From: [Clostridium] citroniae WAL-17108
Lineage (GTDB): Bacteria > Bacillota > Clostridia > Lachnospirales > Lachnospiraceae
NCBI RefSeq assembly: GCF_000233455.1
Contig: NZ_JH376433.1
Coordinates: 73,794-128,803, forward strand
Length of the DNA: 55,010 nucleotides
Reading direction: 5' to 3'
The notes beneath the pieces were generated by a model. It was not told where the DNA came from. It searched no databases and saw only the letters and a program-made list of their open reading frames with translations. Both the position numbers and the translations under genes were made by a program. Shown piece by piece: positions 50,587 to 55,010 of this stretch (positions are counted from its first letter, which is position 1; each line of letters starts with the position of its first letter).

Positions 50587-51282
50587 ATGGATCAAATATT
50601 AAATCTGAAAAATACAGGGGAGAAGAATTATCATTTTGAAGAGTCCATCAAAACGCTCCGGACCAATATGCAGTTTTGCGGAAGCAGCCTGAAAACCATC
50701 ATGTTCACAAGTTCACTGCCCAATGAGGGGAAAAGTGAGATTACATTTTCAGTGGCCGCCTCCCTTGGCAGCATAGGAAAAAAAGTATTGATGATCGATG
50801 CGGATATACGCAAATCTGTACTGATAAAAAGGTATGAGATCAAGGGCAATCCCAATGGGCTCTCCCAGTATCTCAGCGGACAAAAATCCCTGGATGAGAT
50901 CTGTTATGCCACTGACGTGGAAAATTTTGACATCATCCTTGCGGGTCCCTATTCCCCAAATCCGGCTGAACTGTTGGAAGACTCATTGTTCCGGGAATTG
51001 TTGGAAAAAGCTAAGGAAAGATATGACTACATCATCATTGACACACCGCCAATGGCAAATCTCATTGACGGGGCCATTATTGCTAATCAATGTGACGGGG
51101 CAGTCATTGTAATAGAGAGCGGTACTATCAGCTATCATTTGGTCCAGAAAGTAAAAGGTCAATTGGAAAAGAGCGGGTGCCGTATTTTGGGAGCTGTGTT
51201 GAACCGGGTAGACAAGGAATATGAGAATGGATATTACAAAAAATATTATGGGAAATACTATGGGAAATATGGAGAGGCGTAA
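50587..51282 (+). CDS. cpsD: CpsD-type bacterial tyrosine kinase
   Basis: 231 aa BY-kinase. Walker A variant in TSSLPNEGKSEIT, Walker A' VLMIDADIRKS, Walker B YIIIDTPPM. The C terminus is a tyrosine cluster (YENGYYKKYYGKYYGKYGEA), the usual autophosphorylation site. It works with CpsC at the membrane and CpsB as phosphatase. AGAGGAGAGAGACAAGGT precedes the ATG. Confidence 0.94.
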   Translation: MDQILNLKNTGEKNYHFEESIKTLRTNMQFCGSSLKTIMFTSSLPNEGKSEITFSVAASLGSIGKKVLMIDADIRKSVLIKRYEIKGNPNGLSQYLSGQKSLDEICYATDVENFDIILAGPYSPNPAELLEDSLFRELLEKAKERYDYIIIDTPPMANLIDGAIIANQCDGAVIVIESGTISYHLVQKVKGQLEKSGCRILGAVLNRVDKEYENGYYKKYYGKYYGKYGEA

Positions 51283-51297
51283 AAATATAATGGATTG

Positions 51298-52365
51298 ATG
51301 CAGGCAATGAGCAATATGAGGAGAACAAAAAGCAGACAGCGATTAAAAGATAGGAAATGGAAGAATATGGCAGCGACATCCATTTCACTTCTGGCAGCAT
51401 TTTTAATTTACCGGACAGGTCAGCTCTATACAGAAAACCGAACAGCGGTAGAAGATGCAGTGCAGTGGCGCCAGGAACAGGCAGAAGGCAGATTTGATAA
51501 CACAACCCAACGGATAGAGTACCAGGGGAATATATATCGCCGCAATACTTATGTAAAGGCCATATTATGTATGGGAATAGACAGACCCGGAAGTCTGAAA
51601 GAAACCACGGTTTCCGGTTCCGGAGGTCAGGCTGACGCAATTTTTCTTATTGCTCAGGACATTGCCAGAGATAAGGTGAAAATCCTCATGATACCAAGGG
51701 ATACCATGACGGAAATAACGCTGACGGATCTGAGTGGGAATGTTTTAGGCAGAAATATCCAGCATATCACCCTGGCTTATGCCTACGGAGATGGCAGGGA
51801 AAAGAGCTGCCAGTATATTACGGAAGCTGTCAGCAACCTGTTGGGAGGCCTGACCATAGATGGGTATATAGCAATCAGTATGTCGGCTTTACCGGTGGTC
51901 AATGACGGGGTGGGGGGAGTCACCGTAACTATAGAAGATCAGAGAATGGAACAGATCGCCCCTGAATTTGGTTATGGAAAGACGGTTACACTAAAGGGCA
52001 GACAGGCGGAGGCATATATCCGCTACAGAGATACCGGGCGGACACAAAGTGCGTTGGACCGTGCAGAACGACAGAAATCTTATATACAGGGATTTCTGCA
52101 GTCCGCCAAGGCACAGGCTGCAAAAGATGACAGCTTCGTTTCAGAAATAATGAACGATATATCACCATATATGTTAACAGATATGACAAAAGACAGATAC
52201 ATGGATATGGCGCTGGCCTTTTTAGGAAGCGGACAGGATGTGGGTATGTCAGATATGACCACACTTCCCGGTCAGGCAATGGAAACAGCAATCTATGACG
52301 AGTATTATCCTGATCAGGAAGGGATACAGCCAGTCATTCTGGATATGTTTTACCGGCAGGAATGA
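51298..52365 (+). CDS. LytR-CpsA-Psr family glycopolymer transferase
   Basis: 355 aa. N-terminal basic region and single membrane segment (about 22-38, MAATSISLLAAFLIY), then an extracellular LCP domain: AILCMGIDRPG, GQADAIFLIAQDIARDKVKILMIPRDTM, ISMSALPVVNDGVGGVTV, YIRYRDTGRTQSALDRAERQKSYI. The Arg and Asp residues that bind the pyrophosphate lipid are visible (IPRDT, RYRDT, DRAERQ). It would attach the polysaccharide to peptidoglycan. The start is uncertain; 51298 lacks a clear ribosome-binding site. Confidence 0.88.
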   Translation: MQAMSNMRRTKSRQRLKDRKWKNMAATSISLLAAFLIYRTGQLYTENRTAVEDAVQWRQEQAEGRFDNTTQRIEYQGNIYRRNTYVKAILCMGIDRPGSLKETTVSGSGGQADAIFLIAQDIARDKVKILMIPRDTMTEITLTDLSGNVLGRNIQHITLAYAYGDGREKSCQYITEAVSNLLGGLTIDGYIAISMSALPVVNDGVGGVTVTIEDQRMEQIAPEFGYGKTVTLKGRQAEAYIRYRDTGRTQSALDRAERQKSYIQGFLQSAKAQAAKDDSFVSEIMNDISPYMLTDMTKDRYMDMALAFLGSGQDVGMSDMTTLPGQAMETAIYDEYYPDQEGIQPVILDMFYRQE

Positions 52366-52494
52366 AATTATGGTATGTTTCGGACATACGTCATACGTGT
52401 GCCGGACATGTACCGGTTTCAAACTAATGAAAATAGGTATGCAATTAATACTTATTATAAATAGTCAATTTGATTTAAGAAAGGAAGGATAGGA
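52366..52494 (+). other. Gap before the secreted-protein gene
   Basis: It contains short repeats of GGACAT (about 52380 and 52405) within possible weak stems, and an AT-rich stretch with TATAAA near 52453. It might hold a promoter, but no good -35 is seen. Confidence 0.3.
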
Positions 52495-53181
52495 ATGATG
52501 AAAAAAAAGCTTACAACCATAGCGTTAGCTGCTGCACTTGCAGTATCACAGGCTGTTTGCTCCTATGGAGCCAACAGCCCGGGAACAGGACCGGTTATTG
52601 GGGATAACAGCGGGGATAGTGATTATGATATTGGGGATCGGGTGGATAGCGTCACAGGCGGCGGTTCAACTGCAGGAAGTTCTTCTGTTCCCGGATCTGG
52701 GCAGGGAACCAATACAGTTGGAATCGGGGTTGGGCAGACCGCCGGTGAAACAGCGGTTACCACAAACAGCAGAGGTCAGGCCGTAGTGGGGGATACTGCA
52801 CTTGAGTTTATACAAGGAAGCGATAGCGCCGTGTCAGGACTTCCTGAAACCGTTGTAAACACAATCAATGGCATTAACAATGGACAGCCCTTAAATGAGG
52901 TGGTTCCCGGTGTGGACTTATCCGGGTATAACGCTCTTGTAGGAACACATGCTATATTGACAAAAGATGCAACGGCTAACACAGAAAAGGCTGGTCAGGT
53001 GGAAGTCCCTCTATATGTTCCGAATCTGGTGGACGGACTAGGAGATGTTCAGGTGCTCTTTTACAATAACCTGACAGGCACCTGGACTGTGATTCAACCA
53101 AACAGGATTGATACGGCTTCTAAGATGATTTGGTTTAGTATTCCAAACTCAGGTACTCTTTCCGTTATCTACAAACGTTAA
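52495..53181 (+). CDS. Secreted protein of unknown function
   Basis: 228 aa. Clear signal peptide (MMKKKLTTIALAAALAVSQA, cleavage near SYGA-N), then a Gly/Ser/Thr-rich, low-complexity stretch up to about residue 100 and a C-terminal region (VPLYVPNLVDGLGDVQVLFYNNLTGTWTVIQPN, ISNSGTLSVIYKR-like end) with beta-strand character. No known family is recognised. AAGGAAGGATAGGA precedes the ATG. Placed between the LCP gene and the sugar dehydratase gene, it may be an exported partner of the polysaccharide, such as an anchor or surface protein. Confidence 0.85.
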   Translation: MMKKKLTTIALAAALAVSQAVCSYGANSPGTGPVIGDNSGDSDYDIGDRVDSVTGGGSTAGSSSVPGSGQGTNTVGIGVGQTAGETAVTTNSRGQAVVGDTALEFIQGSDSAVSGLPETVVNTINGINNGQPLNEVVPGVDLSGYNALVGTHAILTKDATANTEKAGQVEVPLYVPNLVDGLGDVQVLFYNNLTGTWTVIQPNRIDTASKMIWFSIPNSGTLSVIYKR

Positions 53182-53215
53182 CGCCAGCGCTCTGATCAGC
53201 TGAAAAAAGGTGGGT

Positions 53216-55010
53216 ATGAAAGTGGCATGTAAAAACAAACTTGTTTTAGAAAAATGTCTGCCCCATAGCAAACGGGTAAGAATGGGGGTCCTCTGGGCCT
53301 ATGACATGGCAATGGTCTGGATTTGTGCATGCCTGGCTCTGGGGCTTAGATTTGACCTGAACCTGCCGGCCGTCCCGATCCAGTATGCCAGGGAACTGTG
53401 GAAGTACGGTTTTCTGCAGATGGCAGTGGTGTCCCTCGTATTTTACGGGGGACACCTGTACGCCATCATGTGGGGAACAGCCGGTATACGGGAAATGGTA
53501 CTGGTAGGCCTGTCCTGCCTGTCGGCTGCACTGGTGCAGCCGGTTGGGATACTGCTGTTTGATGCACGGATGCCCAGAAGCTATTATGTGCTGTGGTTTG
53601 TGCTTATGACGGCAGCGTCCATGTGGGGGCGCAGCAGTTTTCAGGTGATGCAGAGAATCGTAAACAGGCTGAACCGGGCGATGGACAAGGAAGAGCCTCC
53701 CCGTGTCATGATCATTGGCGGAGGAAAGGCAGGGACCCTTATTGTCCGGGAGATGAAGGGCAGTGAGAAGATCCACGGCCTGCCTGTGTGCATTGTGGAT
53801 GACGACAGGGACAAGCAGGGCCGGATGATCGATGGTGTTCCCATAATGGGGACCAGGCAAGACATCGCAAAGCTTGTAAAAGAAAAGGAAATAGATAAGA
53901 TATACGTTGCCATCCCGGCCGCCGCGCCTGAGCAGATACGAAATATTCTTGGAATATGTCAAAAGACAGGATGCCAGGTTAAGACACTTCCCGGCGTATA
54001 TCAGCTGATGAACGGCGAGGTGAATATTTCCAGGCTCCGGAAGGTAGAGATCGAGGACCTTTTAGGCAGGGAGCCGGTCCGTACCAATCTGGATGAGATC
54101 ATGGGCTATGTAAAGGATAAGGTAGTCCTGGTCACCGGGGGCGGTGGTTCCATTGGCAGCGAGCTGTGCAGGCAGCTGGCGGGACACAAGGTAAAACAGC
54201 TCATTATATTTGATATATATGAAAATAATGCCTATGAGATCCAGCAGGAACTGAGACGTAAGTACCCGCAGATGGATCTGGTGGTGCTGATCGGTTCCGT
54301 GCGCAATACAAACCGTCTGGAATATCTGTTCCGTACATACAGGCCAGACATTGTATATCATGCAGCGGCCCATAAGCATGTGCCTCTGATGGAGGACAGT
54401 CCCTGTGAGGCCATTAAAAATAATGTGATGGGAACCTATAAGACAGCCAGGGCAGCCATCAAATATGGGGTAAAACGCTTCATTCTCATTTCCACGGATA
54501 AGGCGGTCAATCCCACCAATATTATGGGCGCAAGCAAACGGCTCTGTGAAATGGTTGTGCAGATGAGCAACCAGAAAAGCAGTACGGAGTTTGTTGCGGT
54601 CCGCTTTGGAAATGTTCTGGGAAGCAACGGAAGTGTCATCCCGCTGTTTAAAAGACAGATTGAAAGCGGCGGACCGGTAACTGTGACACATAAGGATATC
54701 ATACGGTACTTTATGACCATACCGGAGGCGGTCAGCCTGGTGATACAGGCAGGAGCCTATGCAAAGGGCGGGGAAATATTTGTCCTGAACATGGGAAATC
54801 CGGTCCGGATTCTGGACATGGCCGAGAACCTGATCCGTTTGTCCGGCTATGAGCCGTACAAGGACATTGATATCTGCTTTACCGGACTCAGACCCGGGGA
54901 AAAACTGTATGAGGAGCTGCTCATGGATGAAGAAGGTCTCCAGAAGACGGAGAATGAGCGCATTTTCATAGGAAAGCCCATAGAAATGGATTATGACAGG
55001 TTTGAGCGGG
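53216..55010 (+). CDS. CapD/EpsC-like nucleotide-sugar 4,6-dehydratase, membrane-bound (cut by window end)
   Basis: At least 598 aa, open to the right edge. AAAAAAGGTGGG precedes the ATG. About four N-terminal membrane segments (to about residue 150), a CoA-binding-like domain with VMIIGGGKAGTLIV, and a short-chain dehydratase domain from about 300: VLVTGGGGSIGSELCRQLAG, IVYHAAAHKHVPLMEDSPCEAIKNNV, ISTDKAVNPTNIMGASKR, AVRFGNVLGSNGSVIPLF, GLRPGEKLYEELL. The usual catalytic Tyr is Met (MGASK), as in membrane-bound PglF-type dehydratases. It likely makes a UDP-4-keto-6-deoxy-GlcNAc-type sugar for the polysaccharide. Confidence 0.93.
   Translation, partial: MKVACKNKLVLEKCLPHSKRVRMGVLWAYDMAMVWICACLALGLRFDLNLPAVPIQYARELWKYGFLQMAVVSLVFYGGHLYAIMWGTAGIREMVLVGLSCLSAALVQPVGILLFDARMPRSYYVLWFVLMTAASMWGRSSFQVMQRIVNRLNRAMDKEEPPRVMIIGGGKAGTLIVREMKGSEKIHGLPVCIVDDDRDKQGRMIDGVPIMGTRQDIAKLVKEKEIDKIYVAIPAAAPEQIRNILGICQKTGCQVKTLPGVYQLMNGEVNISRLRKVEIEDLLGREPVRTNLDEIMGYVKDKVVLVTGGGGSIGSELCRQLAGHKVKQLIIFDIYENNAYEIQQELRRKYPQMDLVVLIGSVRNTNRLEYLFRTYRPDIVYHAAAHKHVPLMEDSPCEAIKNNVMGTYKTARAAIKYGVKRFILISTDKAVNPTNIMGASKRLCEMVVQMSNQKSSTEFVAVRFGNVLGSNGSVIPLFKRQIESGGPVTVTHKDIIRYFMTIPEAVSLVIQAGAYAKGGEIFVLNMGNPVRILDMAENLIRLSGYEPYKDIDICFTGLRPGEKLYEELLMDEEGLQKTENERIFIGKPIEMDYDRFER

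Overview
The window looks like chromosome from an anaerobic gut Clostridium of the family Lachnospiraceae (Enterocloster/Hungatella-like). The GC content is moderate. Regulators are LacI, GntR and Rrf2 types, there is a sufCBDSU operon, there are many large hybrid histidine kinases, and the sugar pathways are ABC- and TRAP-fed. The genus is inferred from gene style, not from a database match.

Layout. (1) 1-205: 5' part of an IS110-type transposase on the minus strand. (2) 500-6489: a redox cluster of two exported flavodoxin-like lipoproteins (one fused to an FGE-sulfatase fold), a cytoplasmic flavodoxin, a cyclophilin-like lipoprotein, an aldo/keto reductase, a carboxymuconolactone-decarboxylase protein and an FMN-flavoprotein/ferredoxin fusion. 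(3) 6700-15895: a D-allose/D-allulose locus with two paralogous LacI regulators, ABC transporter (alsA, alsC, alsB), AlsE epimerase, AlsK kinase, an RpiB-type isomerase and a second ROK kinase. Three LacI-type half-palindromic sites lie around the second regulator's promoter. (4) 16303-31198: a sensory island of three large hybrid histidine kinases, a solute-binding protein fused to a 5'-nucleotidase C-terminal domain, a regulator with two GntR winged helices, and a 5'-truncated fourth kinase. (5) 31412-37050: Rrf2/IscR-type repressor divergent from sufCBDSU, with duplicated palindromic operators. (6) 37143-44003: PfkB kinase divergent from a TRAP transporter, SIS-domain protein, GntR/UTRA regulator and DapA-family aldolase, followed by a periplasmic-domain hybrid kinase (44162-46936). 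(7) 47244-55010: a tyrosine recombinase, a small invertible segment, and an exopolysaccharide/capsule operon (unknown 175-aa protein, CpsB, CpsC, CpsD, LytR-CpsA-Psr, secreted protein, CapD/EpsC-like dehydratase running off the end).

The most striking system is at 48091-48450. Four copies of a recombinase-type site (arms ACCRCAGA and TCTGYGGT around an 8-bp asymmetric spacer) lie directly downstream of, and partly inside, the integrase gene. Three are direct repeats in the integrase 3' end. The fourth is inverted and sits about 230 bp downstream, just before the polysaccharide operon. The only good promoter I see in the segment points leftward, away from the operon, so the sequence appears to be in the OFF orientation. 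Inversion would place that promoter about 145 bp upstream of the first operon gene, swap the integrase C-terminal tail, and create an extended palindrome at the left site. This looks like a self-contained phase-variation switch for surface polysaccharide.
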